A stretch of 64,000 nt of DNA from CAUPWF01 sp964367905. Lineage in GTDB: Bacteria; Bacillota; Clostridia; Lachnospirales; Lachnospiraceae. How positions within the stretch are numbered: position 1 is the stretch's first letter; each line of letters opens with the position of its first letter. Under the pieces are notes generated by a model that saw only the letters and a program-made list of their open reading frames with translations, made no database searches and was not told where the DNA came from. The translations under genes and the position numbers were made by a program. The stretch spans positions 4,942-68,941 of the forward strand of contig CAYIZP010000014.1 of assembly GCA_964367905.1 (NCBI GenBank), read 5' to 3'. Positions 17,319-26,597 of the stretch are shown one piece after another.

Positions 17319-17822
17319 TTATAATTCTTCAAATATTAACCCGTTTTGTTTTAGGAAACTCTTTACTAATTTATCCCATGTGATGTCTAGAGATTTGTCG
17401 AGGGTAAAGGTATTCATGGAAGTGCCAGTAGTGCAGTGCAGCATGTTGTTTTCAAATTGAAAATTCATATACATGCCTTGAACATCTTCGCGTTTAAATT
17501 GGGGAAGCTCCTGCTCTAATGTACGAGTGATGTTAATGCTTGAAAGGGCAAAGATAAACTTAAAATATAGCGGAGTATGCTTGCCTTTGATTAATTGATA
17601 ACAGTGTTCACGAAATTCTTGCCACTTGGAGTAGGCATCCGTAGTTTGAGTGGCTTCCTCATCCGCAGCTTGTGTGTAGTAGTCTCGTTGGATATAGCCG
17701 TCGAAGGTGAACTTTCCAAAGGTGGTGAGACTTCCCTCTATGAATAAAAAATTATCAAATGTTTCTGAGAGTAATAACTTCTGCATGCATTCTTTTACTT
17801 CTGTAAGCTGTAGTGAGATCAT
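17319..17822 (-). CDS. DUF5721 family protein
   Basis: This 167-residue protein has no known function. It begins MISLQLTEVKECMQKLLLSETFDNFLF, the usual N-terminus of DUF5721 proteins common in Lachnospiraceae (longer than needed to cite in full: key part is TEVKECMQKLL). Earlier in-frame TTG and ATG codons exist, but the family start argues for this ATG. There is no signal peptide or membrane segment, so it is probably cytoplasmic. It is monocistronic: its own promoter lies upstream and the CIRCE-like hairpin follows the stop. Confidence 0.75.
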   Translation of the reverse strand: MISLQLTEVKECMQKLLLSETFDNFLFIEGSLTTFGKFTFDGYIQRDYYTQAADEEATQTTDAYSKWQEFREHCYQLIKGKHTPLYFKFIFALSSINITRTLEQELPQFKREDVQGMYMNFQFENNMLHCTTGTSMNTFTLDKSLDITWDKLVKSFLKQNGLIFEEL

Positions 17823-17882
17823 AGTATAGATAACCATTCCTTTCTCAAAAATTGGCAACTTTGAATCATAAATTCTGTTATC

Positions 17883-17911
17883 ATTATAGGTGGTTCACAC
17901 TTTAAAGTAAA
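17883..17911 (-). promoter_or_regulatory. promoter of the DUF5721 gene
   Basis: Minus strand: TTTACT, 17 bases, TATAAT. Divergent from the rluF promoter. Confidence 0.65.
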
Positions 17912-17918
17912 GCAAGTC

Positions 17919-17947
17919 TTTACAAATTCATCAAAGGTTTTTATAAT
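17919..17947 (+). promoter_or_regulatory. promoter of the rluF-like gene
   Basis: Plus strand: TTTACA, 17 bases, TATAAT, about 45 bases upstream of the start codon. Confidence 0.7.
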
Positions 17948-17991
17948 CAAAGGGAGTAGGATGGATCGAGAGTAATATATAAGGAGTCGAG

Positions 17992-18720
17992 ATGATAAGA
18001 TTAAATAAATATTTGAGCGAAGCAGGGCTTTGTTCCAGACGTGAAGCAGATAAATGGATTACAAGTGGGAGAGTCACGGTTGACGGCAAGATAGCAACTC
18101 CTGGAACTATGGTGGAAGAGGGGCAGACTGTTAAGGTGGGGAAGAAGGTTATTGGCAACAAAAACAAGAAAGTTGTGTTGTTAGTGAATAAACCTGTAGG
18201 GGTCATATGTACGGAGGATATGAGGGAAAAACATAATATCATTCGGTTCTTAAAATACCCAACTAGAGTGACGTATGCAGGAAGGTTGGACAAGGATTCG
18301 GAAGGATTGTTAATCATGACCAACGATGGGGAATTGATTCAGGAGATTATGCGTGCAAAAAACGAACATGAGAAGGAATATAGAGTTACAGTCCACAAGG
18401 AGATTACAGATGAGTTTATAAATCAAATGTCATCTGGAGTTCGCATTACAAAGACAGAGAAGGGGAAATTGATTCTTGATGAGGTGACAAGACCGTGCAA
18501 GGTTGAAAAAATTGGAAAATATACCTTCTCTATTATCCTCACCCAAGGTCTGAATCGACAGATTCGCAGAATGTGTGAGACTTTAAATTATAAGGTAACA
18601 CAATTAAAACGGATGAGAATTATGAATTTGGAGTTGGGACATCTGAAGTCGGGTGAATATCGCGAGGCGACAGATGAGGAGTTAACTCTACTTCGAAACA
18701 GTATTAGTGTTTCGAAGTAG
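17992..18720 (+). CDS. rluF: 23S rRNA pseudouridine synthase, RluF type
   Basis: This 242-residue enzyme isomerises a uridine in 23S rRNA. An S4 RNA-binding domain occupies residues 1-60 (RLNKYLSEAGLCSRREADKWI). The catalytic domain carries GRLDKDSEGLL with the catalytic aspartate, then NEHEKEYRVTV and QGLNRQIRRMCE, the pattern of the RluF/RluB/RsuA group. NIIRFLKYPTRV resembles RluF more than RluB. AAGGAG precedes the ATG. The gene has its own promoter and ends in a hairpin that includes its stop codon. Confidence 0.85.
   Translation: MIRLNKYLSEAGLCSRREADKWITSGRVTVDGKIATPGTMVEEGQTVKVGKKVIGNKNKKVVLLVNKPVGVICTEDMREKHNIIRFLKYPTRVTYAGRLDKDSEGLLIMTNDGELIQEIMRAKNEHEKEYRVTVHKEITDEFINQMSSGVRITKTEKGKLILDEVTRPCKVEKIGKYTFSIILTQGLNRQIRRMCETLNYKVTQLKRMRIMNLELGHLKSGEYREATDEELTLLRNSISVSK
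18688..18720. repeat. 12-bp perfect inverted repeat over the rluF stop codon
   Basis: CTACTTCGAAAC and its exact complement flank 9 bases, and the TAG stop is inside the right arm. No T run follows, so terminator function is uncertain. It lies at the convergent junction with the cyclase gene. Confidence 0.55.
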
Positions 18721-18730
18721 ATCATAGGTT

Positions 18731-20542
18731 TTAACGGAGTAGGTTTTCAACGGAATAGATTTCAACTTTTTGGGTTTTTCCTTTTAGGATGATGTCTTCT
18801 TCTACTTTTGAGAATGCTACTTCGTCTTTTAATTTGTCATAGACGGTACCACTTACAAGAATGCAGCCACGTTTTGCGTTGGATTCTAGTCGTGCGGCAA
18901 TATTGACCGTATCACCAATTGCGGTGTAGTCCATTCGGTTTTGTGAACCAAAATTACCAACGACAGCAGACCCATAATTGATTCCAACACCAATACCTAC
19001 TTTATAACTATAGTTTTCAAAAAGTTCTTTTTCTAGAATCGCTCCTTTTTCTATAATTTCTAAACTGCATTTTACTGCCTTTAGGGTACCTTCTTCGTCT
19101 TCTAGAGGAGCTCCCCAAAATGCCATAGTACAATCACCCATGTATTTATCCAAGGTTCCACCATATTTGAAGATACATTCACTCATCATACTTAGATATC
19201 TGTTTAATATTGCGGCAACAGTATCGGCAGGCAGTATCTCAGAGAGAGGAGTAAATCCTCTGATATCAGCAAAAACAACAGCAATTTCCGTTAATTTTCC
19301 ACCTAGTCTCGGATCCAATGCTTCACTTTCCAAGATCTTCGATACCAGTTGAGGTGCAACATATCTACGAAAGGCAGTTGTGATTCTATTTTTTTCCATT
19401 GAGGATTTGAAATAATTAAAGGCAACGGAAATAATATAGGCGATTGTAAGAGCAGTAACTACGTAGAAAATATAAAATACGTACCCTAGGTTCCATGCAA
19501 TAATACAAAAACTAACCCACAGGGCACAAGAGATAATCCACGTAATTGTTAAATGTAGTATTTTCTTTTCATAGAAGTATAGTAATGCGAAGAAAGTAAT
19601 AATAAATAAGAGCATATATTGAGGGGATTCTAGAATCTCTGTTTTTAGATTACCGTTTATTAATGCAGCAAGGGCATTTGCTTGGTATTCGACCCCAAAC
19701 ATTTTGCTTGATTGATCGATGGCGGTAAGATATTCATCATTCATACCTAAAGCATATGGTCCTATTAGAACAATCTTTCCTGTGAACAAATCAGGGTCTA
19801 GCTTCCCTTCGATTAGGTCAACAACGGAATAACCGTCATCATAGGAACCAGGATAAGAAGTAAAGGGGAGGTACCAACGCCCTCTAGTGTCTGTATGTGG
19901 TTGATGTGTGCTCTCTTCTCCAAGATAATCCATATATTCATTGTAAATTGTTTCGTTAAAGGATGGAAATGTCTGTCCATCTGATAGAATGACTTCTCCT
20001 AAAACATGGCGTAAGATACCATCACTGTCAAGCATGGCATTTAGGTGCCCAGAAACAGATACTTGCTTTAGAGCATCGAAGGGTTCTTCTACATCTAAGA
20101 CTGCGAAGTCACTCATATAAAATGACCCATCATCTAAAGTTACTAACTCGGAGCCAAACGTTATACTTGTGGCAGTTACTACATTTTCACCATTTTTTAC
20201 GGCATTTACTAGTGCTTGATCCTCAGCAAGTTCACTTTCAGTTGAATATAAGGCATCAATACCGATTACAGCAGGCTTATTATTATTATCAGCATTTAGT
20301 TGATTAATGGCATCTGCAATGATATTTCGAGACCAGGGCATTTGTCCATAGGCATTGAGAGATTTTTCATCCATCCCTATTATGACGATTTCTGAATTTG
20401 GAGAACTGTGGTTTTGGTATACTTCATCCGAAATTCGATTGGCGGTTGCCATGAAAACATCTAGGAGTAGGAGTAGGCAAATTAGTATTGTTGTAATTAA
20501 GGAAAAGGCAATTCTCGAAAAAATTACCTTTTTAAAATTCAT
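18731..20542 (-). CDS. CHASE2-domain adenylate cyclase (class III)
   Basis: This membrane protein of about 603 residues likely makes cAMP in response to an outside signal. One N-terminal helix is followed by an extracytoplasmic CHASE2 domain (about residues 25-290: VIIGMDEKSLNAYGQMPWSR, IGIDALYS, IVLIGPYA). Three helices come next (about 300-390), then a class III cyclase domain (about 415-600). Metal aspartates are in VVFADIRGFTPLSE and YMGDCTMAFWGAP. DYTAIGDTVNIAARLE carries the aspartate typical of adenylate rather than guanylate cyclases. I start it at MNFKK because upstream in-frame methionines come from the antisense of an Asp-repeat coding region. It follows the FecR-like lipoprotein. 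Confidence 0.88.
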   Translation of the reverse strand: MNFKKVIFSRIAFSLITTILICLLLLLDVFMATANRISDEVYQNHSSPNSEIVIIGMDEKSLNAYGQMPWSRNIIADAINQLNADNNNKPAVIGIDALYSTESELAEDQALVNAVKNGENVVTATSITFGSELVTLDDGSFYMSDFAVLDVEEPFDALKQVSVSGHLNAMLDSDGILRHVLGEVILSDGQTFPSFNETIYNEYMDYLGEESTHQPHTDTRGRWYLPFTSYPGSYDDGYSVVDLIEGKLDPDLFTGKIVLIGPYALGMNDEYLTAIDQSSKMFGVEYQANALAALINGNLKTEILESPQYMLLFIITFFALLYFYEKKILHLTITWIISCALWVSFCIIAWNLGYVFYIFYVVTALTIAYIISVAFNYFKSSMEKNRITTAFRRYVAPQLVSKILESEALDPRLGGKLTEIAVVFADIRGFTPLSEILPADTVAAILNRYLSMMSECIFKYGGTLDKYMGDCTMAFWGAPLEDEEGTLKAVKCSLEIIEKGAILEKELFENYSYKVGIGVGINYGSAVVGNFGSQNRMDYTAIGDTVNIAARLESNAKRGCILVSGTVYDKLKDEVAFSKVEEDIILKGKTQKVEIYSVENLLR

Positions 20543-20549
20543 AATATTC

Positions 20550-21626
20550 TTAATCTTCATCATCATCATCGTCATCATCTTCTTCAGCAGAATTATCGTC
20601 ATTGTCATCGTCATCATTGTCTGCTGGCGCAGGTGCTGGTTGTGGGGTAGGTTCTGGAGCAGGAGCTATATTAGCTTCATCATCATTATCAGTTTGGTCA
20701 TCGGAGTTATCATCAGAATCATTATCATCATCAGAATCATTATCATCATCAGAATCATCATCCGAATTATCACTTGAATCATCGTCATTATCATCGTCAG
20801 GATCGTCATCAGCAGCAGAACCATCGTCAGAATCATCATCGTCAGAATCATTATCGTCATCATCATCGTCATCAGAATCATCGTCGTCCGAAAGTTTCAA
20901 TATGCTATTCAAATTAGAATTACCATTTTGTCTGATTTCTTCATCCAAATCATCTTCATCCATAATTGCATTTCTAGCAAAGTCAGATATATCATCATCA
21001 GATGTCTCTGAGATTGTGATTGCATCATTTTCTAAAACAGCAGTATAACCAGCTGTTACCGAATTTTCATCAGGCTGTGAGGTATTATTACCAAGTGCTC
21101 GAACAGCAACTTCACCTGTGAAGATTGTAGTTTTGCTGGGAATTTCTTCAGAATGTTCGTTGGCTTGAATAAGACCTGAAGTACCACGAATTCCTGTAAT
21201 CATATTGGAAGTCTGTATATTCATGGTTTCATCATCCCCAAGGGGAGTGGTCACATTGAAGAAGAGATTACCATCTACTAGAGTGATTAATAGGTTTTTA
21301 CCATCGTTCATGATGATAGAACTAGATGACATATCTAATTTGATTGCTTTGCTATCATCAAGACTGATATAGGCGGAAGAAGCATCGGCTGTGCTGACTT
21401 CGTATCCACTCTGCAATTTCATTCCTTCAAATGGTTCAATGGTTGCACCATCGGTATTTTTTATTGTAACAGTTCCTTCGAATTTCTCGAGACGCATAAT
21501 GTCAGCACTTGCACTTTCTATCTCCTCATTTATTTGAGCTTCTTCTTGGTTAGAACAAGCAGTAATAAGCAAAAGTGTTAAGGATATAATTAAGAGCGCT
21601 GGGATTTTTGATTTAAAAACTTTCAT
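20550..21626 (-). CDS. FecR-domain lipoprotein with Asp/Ser-rich tail
   Basis: This is a 358-residue predicted surface lipoprotein. The signal peptide ends in LITAC, so Cys24 would be lipidated. Residues about 48-170 form a FecR-like domain (SGYEVSTADASSAYISLDD, TPLGDDETMNI, SNMITGIRGTSGLIQA). From about residue 245 to the end the protein is an extreme Asp/Ser/Asn low-complexity tail with one Pro/Ala break, ending in DDDDDDED. Such a tail could bind calcium or act as a spacer; both are inference. The gene ends 8 bases before the CHASE2 cyclase start. FecR and CHASE2 domains often occur together in one system, so it may tune the cyclase. Confidence 0.85.
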   Translation of the reverse strand: MKVFKSKIPALLIISLTLLLITACSNQEEAQINEEIESASADIMRLEKFEGTVTIKNTDGATIEPFEGMKLQSGYEVSTADASSAYISLDDSKAIKLDMSSSSIIMNDGKNLLITLVDGNLFFNVTTPLGDDETMNIQTSNMITGIRGTSGLIQANEHSEEIPSKTTIFTGEVAVRALGNNTSQPDENSVTAGYTAVLENDAITISETSDDDISDFARNAIMDEDDLDEEIRQNGNSNLNSILKLSDDDDSDDDDDDDNDSDDDDSDDGSAADDDPDDDNDDDSSDNSDDDSDDDNDSDDDNDSDDNSDDQTDNDDEANIAPAPEPTPQPAPAPADNDDDDNDDNSAEEDDDDDDDED

Positions 21627-21697
21627 AATTGATTTACTCTTTTCTTTCTAATTTTTAGATTAATTGGTGTACGTTTGTTAATATCTAGAGTTAGACA

Positions 21698-23134
21698 TTA
21701 CAGCCAAGCTTGGCTTTGCTTGAATAAGGCAAGTAATTTTCCGTCGAGCTTTCCAGAGTCTACCATAGAATTTAAGATTTGAAAAACATGGTCAATCGGA
21801 AAGGCTTTCTTATAGGGTCTATCACTTGCTGAGATGGCATCAAAGACGTCAATAATGGTCAATAATCGTGTGGGAATATCGATTTCATCACCCTTTAGCC
21901 GATTGGGATAACCACTGCCATCCAGAAATTCATGGTGGTTATTGGCCCATTGGGGGACCTTCTTATATTGGTTCTTAAAATTCATTTTATCTAATATATG
22001 CTTTGTCATGGAGACGTGGTTTTGCATCACGCCCTTTTCTTTCTCAGTCAAGGTACCTTTTACAATGGTTAAATCTTCGATTTCATCTTCAGTAAGCCAG
22101 TGATGTAGATTTCCAGCCTCGTCTAAATAAGTTTTCGTACCCAAATTTCTTATTTTCTCTAAAGTGCTCTCATCTAGATAAGGGAGGAGGTTCACATCGT
22201 TAATAAAGGTTCGTGTATCCTCCAAGTCATTCAAGATGTCAGTGTAGTCCTCACCTTGCTCAAGTCCCCGTAATTTTGTTGTAAGTGAGATAATATCAAA
22301 TCGTGTCATCACTCGCTCGTGCTTGCGCTCTAGGCGTGTTTTTTTATTCATAACTTCAAGAGGAGTGGTGAGTTTTCCGATATCATGTAGCCAGATACTC
22401 ATTAGAAACAATTTCGCATCCTCATCCGTGAAGTTGACATCAGGTTGTGGATTGTCCGATAACCACATCAAAAACTTGGTTGCATATCTTGCCATATTAT
22501 GTGTATGAGAAACATTATATGGGGTTCGGATATGCATGATTTCAGCAAATGTTTTCACAATTGAGTCCATCAACTCTTCGATTTCTTGAACGTAATTCAT
22601 GTTCGTCAATCGAATTGCGGCTTGTGAAGCAATTGCGGTTAAAATCATTTCATTTTCTTCGCTGAATGATATGACTTTCCCATCTTTATCTTGTGCATTT
22701 AGAAGTTGCAATACGCCAATGATTGTTCCCTTATCATTTTCCATGGGAATAACCAGCATGGATTTTGTCCTATAATTTGTTAGCAAATCATATTGTTTTG
22801 GACCAGCAAAATCAAATAGTTCACTACTGTAAACATCAGGGATATTAACTGCTTTTTCTTCTAACACGCTGTATGCACAGACATTTTTTCTATCGAGTTG
22901 AACTGGTGGGAGTGTAGATTGCTCATTTTTTCCACCTTTTTTAATGTTTAAACTCCGCGTCATCATGAAGCGAAACTCTAGAACATCTTCATTTAAAATA
23001 TATAAAGTTCCGCCATCACAATTAGTGATATCTAGAGCAGCATTTAGCATTCTTTCTAGAAGCACTTCGCCATCTTTTTCAGAAGACATCGAAATAAATA
23101 CTTCCAGAAGTTCCTTGGTCTGAGAAATAATCAT
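21698..23134 (-). CDS. GAF and HD-GYP domain protein (predicted c-di-GMP phosphodiesterase)
   Basis: This 478-residue protein has an N-terminal GAF sensor domain (about 20-170; DGGTLYILNED, MLVIPMENDKGTIIGVLQLLN) and an HD-GYP domain (about 190-470). The catalytic motifs HDIGKLTTP and HHEFLDGSGYPNRL are intact, followed by LLTIIDVFDAISASDRPYKK. It should hydrolyse cyclic di-GMP or a related cyclic dinucleotide. The ATG overlaps the stop of the upstream metallo-hydrolase gene in an ATGA arrangement and is preceded by AGGAGG, so the two are translationally coupled. A TTG four codons earlier is too close to that site. Confidence 0.88.
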   Translation of the reverse strand: MIISQTKELLEVFISMSSEKDGEVLLERMLNAALDITNCDGGTLYILNEDVLEFRFMMTRSLNIKKGGKNEQSTLPPVQLDRKNVCAYSVLEEKAVNIPDVYSSELFDFAGPKQYDLLTNYRTKSMLVIPMENDKGTIIGVLQLLNAQDKDGKVISFSEENEMILTAIASQAAIRLTNMNYVQEIEELMDSIVKTFAEIMHIRTPYNVSHTHNMARYATKFLMWLSDNPQPDVNFTDEDAKLFLMSIWLHDIGKLTTPLEVMNKKTRLERKHERVMTRFDIISLTTKLRGLEQGEDYTDILNDLEDTRTFINDVNLLPYLDESTLEKIRNLGTKTYLDEAGNLHHWLTEDEIEDLTIVKGTLTEKEKGVMQNHVSMTKHILDKMNFKNQYKKVPQWANNHHEFLDGSGYPNRLKGDEIDIPTRLLTIIDVFDAISASDRPYKKAFPIDHVFQILNSMVDSGKLDGKLLALFKQSQAWL

Positions 23135-23940
23135 AAACGGATACAACCTCCTTTCCTAGCTAAAAAATAATTTGAATTGATATGTTTTACAATTTCTTCT
23201 ACTGTAAACAGATAATCATCAGTACTGTATGGGTCATGATGGAAGATGCACATCTGCTTACAGCCTGCTTCTGATGAAACTTGTATAGCATCTTGCCAGG
23301 AAGAATGTCCAAATCCTTTTTTTGATTCCTTGCTGGTATCGTTAAACTGACCATCACAAATCATAAAATCCGCATTTCTCGAGAAATCCACTAAGAATTT
23401 TCTGGAATTTTCATCGATTTCATAGTCTGTAGAATAAATGATTTTTTTGCCATTACACTCTAAGCGGTAAATAGTTGAACCGCCAGCATGATAGCTCTCT
23501 CCGATTATGATATTAAATGCTCCGATGGAGAAATTATGATTGATGTCAATAAAGTTTATTTGTGCAGTATAAACATCGGAATTTACAGGCCAGATTGGCT
23601 CTCGCATCATAGTATGAATTTGTTCTTTAATTGAGAGCCCATCTTTCGGTTTTCCGTAGATGTTGATTGTAAGTTTTGGGTCAAACAATATTCTACTTGC
23701 GAGCAAGCCGATAATATGGTCAATATGAGGGTGGGAGATGAGTATGTTCAACTCTTGCTCCTCGGTACTATCTATATACTGGTCTAGCGATAATAAGCCG
23801 GTTCCAGCATCTAGGATTAAGTTCTGCTTTTGGTATTTTATAAGTGTGCAAGCAGTGGCACCTCCAAATGTTTCATATTCCTTCGCGTCAATCGGAATAG
23901 TTCCTCTTGTACCCAAAAAATGTATTTCTAACTGATTCAA
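23131..23940 (-). CDS. metallo-beta-lactamase-fold hydrolase
   Basis: This 269-residue protein has the metallo-beta-lactamase fold. It opens LEIHFLGTRGTIP and carries the zinc motif HPHIDH, later HAGGSTIYRLE, IIYSTDYE and a C-terminal HHDPYSTDD. These features fit the RNase Z/phosphodiesterase-like branch. I use a TTG start because GGAGG lies 10 bases before it; the longer frame would place that site inside the gene. Coupling to the HD-GYP gene suggests a role in second-messenger turnover, but the substrate is unknown. Confidence 0.8.
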   Translation of the reverse strand: MNQLEIHFLGTRGTIPIDAKEYETFGGATACTLIKYQKQNLILDAGTGLLSLDQYIDSTEEQELNILISHPHIDHIIGLLASRILFDPKLTINIYGKPKDGLSIKEQIHTMMREPIWPVNSDVYTAQINFIDINHNFSIGAFNIIIGESYHAGGSTIYRLECNGKKIIYSTDYEIDENSRKFLVDFSRNADFMICDGQFNDTSKESKKGFGHSSWQDAIQVSSEAGCKQMCIFHHDPYSTDDYLFTVEEIVKHINSNYFLARKGGCIRL

Positions 23941-24045
23941 AATAAGTTTTCCTCCGCATATCAAAACACTGTTCATTCCAAGGTAGAAACAATGCTCTTA
24001 TTATAATAATGTATGAGATATGATTTTTATTGCATACATACATAT

Positions 24046-25251
24046 TTATTTTCTTTCTTTATTTCTCTTCTTTTTAAATTTATACATTGCATCGTCAATG
24101 AATTCGATAAGTTCATCTGCTGATAGTTGATTTGTTGAATCAAATTCTCTTATGCCATAACTTATCGAGGTATCATAAGGTTTGTTGTATTTGGAACTTA
24201 AATGATTTACTTCATGAAAGCATTGAAGGGTCTTTTGGTGGATAGAGGTAGGCATATTTTGATTGCCCACAATAAGAAATTCATCTCCTCCTATCCTTGA
24301 TATAGTATCGTTAATAAATGCATTTCGAATTTCGTCAGCAACCTTTCTTATATACCAATCGCCTTCTTCATGCCCCAGAGATTCATTTACTGTTTTTAAT
24401 CCATCAATGTCAAGGTAAACAGCATAGCCATACTCACCATTTTTAATTAATTTCTTCAGGCGATTCACTCCAATGTTACGGACATGAAATCCTGTAAAAA
24501 AATCAGTGATAGCTTCTGCTTCAAGAGCAGTAATTGTTATAGTTTCTGATTCAATTTCGTCCGATGTATTTTTATAAGTAATAGAAGCTTTTTTCAAACT
24601 TGAATATAGAAATAGCACTATCATGATTATAATAAAAATTATTAGTGCTACGGCTCCAATTCTAATCAGATAGAGACCTTGAATCTGTACATCTGGTGTA
24701 GATAGATTGATAATAGGTAATGAAATAAATACGCTAGTACATACAGTTGCCAGCAATATGCATGCCAATCTCATGACTTCAAGATTTTCAAACACATAAA
24801 TCACCACTTTGGATATCATAATTCGACTACTGACGAGTATATAGGGGAATAATATTCCAAAAACCAGCATGGTAATTGTCAGCCGAAGATTCTCTTGATT
24901 AATCACTTCAATGACAGGAAGTTGCAAATGAAGTGAAACAATTCCGACTACCATTATTTTCAGTCCAAAATAATTTATGATAAAGCACAGCAGTGCTGAA
25001 AAAGTGGTTTTAAAATGCTGTTTATAGACTAGCTGTAATTCTACGCCAAGAACAATGAAATATAGAATCATCAGCAATTGTTCATAATGAAATTTTGTTA
25101 TATATACTGGAAGATACACCAAAAAACTATTGATGAGTGTTAACAATAGTAGAGTTTTCTTTTGTGCAATTGGAATTCCAAAAATTCTGGCCGCATAATA
25201 AAATACAGACACCATATACAGTACGTATAGTGTAGATGCTACGATTACCAT
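24046..25251 (-). CDS. membrane diguanylate cyclase (GGDEF), no Arg in I-site
   Basis: This 401-residue protein has about six transmembrane helices in residues 1-220 and a C-terminal GGDEF domain (about 240-395). RIGGDEFLIVG is intact, and YLDIDGLKTVNESLGHEEGD supplies the substrate region, so it should make cyclic di-GMP. The allosteric RxxD site expected before GGDEF reads FIND here, so product inhibition is probably weak. The gene follows the second GGDEF gene directly, with one base between stop and start, so they are translationally coupled. Confidence 0.88.
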   Translation of the reverse strand: MVIVASTLYVLYMVSVFYYAARIFGIPIAQKKTLLLLTLINSFLVYLPVYITKFHYEQLLMILYFIVLGVELQLVYKQHFKTTFSALLCFIINYFGLKIMVVGIVSLHLQLPVIEVINQENLRLTITMLVFGILFPYILVSSRIMISKVVIYVFENLEVMRLACILLATVCTSVFISLPIINLSTPDVQIQGLYLIRIGAVALIIFIIIMIVLFLYSSLKKASITYKNTSDEIESETITITALEAEAITDFFTGFHVRNIGVNRLKKLIKNGEYGYAVYLDIDGLKTVNESLGHEEGDWYIRKVADEIRNAFINDTISRIGGDEFLIVGNQNMPTSIHQKTLQCFHEVNHLSSKYNKPYDTSISYGIREFDSTNQLSADELIEFIDDAMYKFKKKRNKERK

Positions 25252-25252
25252 G

Positions 25253-26467
25253 TTATTTTCCGCCTTCCTTATAGAAAGATTCTTTCTCCATTTTCATGAG
25301 ATTTTCAACACGTTTTAGAATTTCGGTTTTTGATTTTTGACCTTTTCTTTTTCCAAAATGCTCATAGCCTAGATTAGCGTATATAGTATATGACTCTTTA
25401 GCACTTTGGACTTCAATATTTTTTTGAATACGTTTTACCACCTTGGTTAATTCATCGGCTGAAATATCAATCAGCACAATCAAAAACTCATCTCCACCGA
25501 TTCGTGCGGAAAAGTCCTCTTCTCTAAGTGTAGTTTTTATTATATTTGCAACTTTGATAATATATCTGTCACCAGTTTTATGACCGAGAGTATCATTCAC
25601 TTGTTTTAATGCTGCTAAATCAGCATAAATCAAACCAAAATCAATGTCCATGCGTTCACATAATTCGTTGATTTTATGATCTATAAAACGTCGATTATAC
25701 AACTTCGTTAAATCATCACGGTAAAGCTTGAATTCCGCGATACTTTTTTTTGCCATCACTTTTTCATGTACGATTTTTATCTCATCGACTTTTCGTCTGT
25801 ATTCGTGAAGACCGGTAAGGTGTGCATTAAAAAAGAACATACAATAATACATTACGAATACAAAGGCGATGGAGCCGATGATAGAAATTATATAGCTGTC
25901 GTAAGTATCCATTTTGAAGACAAACCATGTATCTACATAAACAAATAGGAATAGGAATGTAGAAAATACTGACATAATCTGTGAATAAATTTTTGTAATA
26001 GATACTTGTTTTAATTTTTTTTCTGGAATCATCATTTCGATTATAAGTAACATTAAAAACAAAAATAAATGTGAAACACCAAGTGTTTGGAAAAATAGTG
26101 TGTGATTATAGAAAATATCGTTGACCGTTGAATCTAATATTTGACTGGCTAAAACGAAGACAAGCAAGTGAACGGTTACAATATTAACTAAAAAGCTTGA
26201 AACGGCAAACCAAATTTGTCGCAAGCATGTCTTAGACAAAACTCGAAACTCAAGAAAATATAGGAAGTAGTATATCAAGTACAACACAAAATAAGAGCAT
26301 CCTAAAAAATATGCAATCGAAAAAACACAAGTATTTGCAATCGAAAACAACATAGTAAAAGCGATGCTCCTTCTAGAATACTTGAGGATTTTCACCGTAA
26401 AGTATAATGTATAAGAACTATGCAGTAAAAAAAATAACAAACCGAATATTATCCAAAAATAAGTCAT
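25253..26467 (-). CDS. membrane diguanylate cyclase (GGDEF), I-site intact
   Basis: This 404-residue protein has about seven hydrophobic helices in residues 1-220 and a C-terminal GGDEF domain. RIGGDEFLIVL is intact and preceded by REED in the position of the inhibitory RxxD site, unlike the next gene's product. LIYADLAALKQVNDTLGHKTGD fits the active family. It is the first gene of the minus-strand second-messenger unit and has a promoter upstream. The membrane part is similar in layout to that of its neighbour, suggesting an old duplication. Confidence 0.88.
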   Translation of the reverse strand: MTYFWIIFGLLFFLLHSSYTLYFTVKILKYSRRSIAFTMLFSIANTCVFSIAYFLGCSYFVLYLIYYFLYFLEFRVLSKTCLRQIWFAVSSFLVNIVTVHLLVFVLASQILDSTVNDIFYNHTLFFQTLGVSHLFLFLMLLIIEMMIPEKKLKQVSITKIYSQIMSVFSTFLFLFVYVDTWFVFKMDTYDSYIISIIGSIAFVFVMYYCMFFFNAHLTGLHEYRRKVDEIKIVHEKVMAKKSIAEFKLYRDDLTKLYNRRFIDHKINELCERMDIDFGLIYADLAALKQVNDTLGHKTGDRYIIKVANIIKTTLREEDFSARIGGDEFLIVLIDISADELTKVVKRIQKNIEVQSAKESYTIYANLGYEHFGKRKGQKSKTEILKRVENLMKMEKESFYKEGGK

Positions 26468-26521
26468 TAAAATTCTCCAAAAAAATCATGCAAATTGTAT
26501 CAAAAATGTAACTCTAAAATT

Positions 26522-26550
26522 ACTATATCGTAACCGCTATCAAATGTCAA
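26522..26550 (-). promoter_or_regulatory. sigma-A promoter of the second-messenger cluster
   Basis: Minus strand: TTGACA, 17 bases, TATAGT, about 55 bases upstream of the first GGDEF gene. Confidence 0.75.
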
Positions 26551-26597
26551 TTTATAGAGTTAATACAGTTGTAAATATGGTGTGTTATTGTTACATT

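Noticed and set aside
20602..21048. Serine/leucine-rich open frame on the plus strand
   Set aside because: It is the antisense of the Asp/Ser tail of the FecR-like lipoprotein, with no ribosome site.
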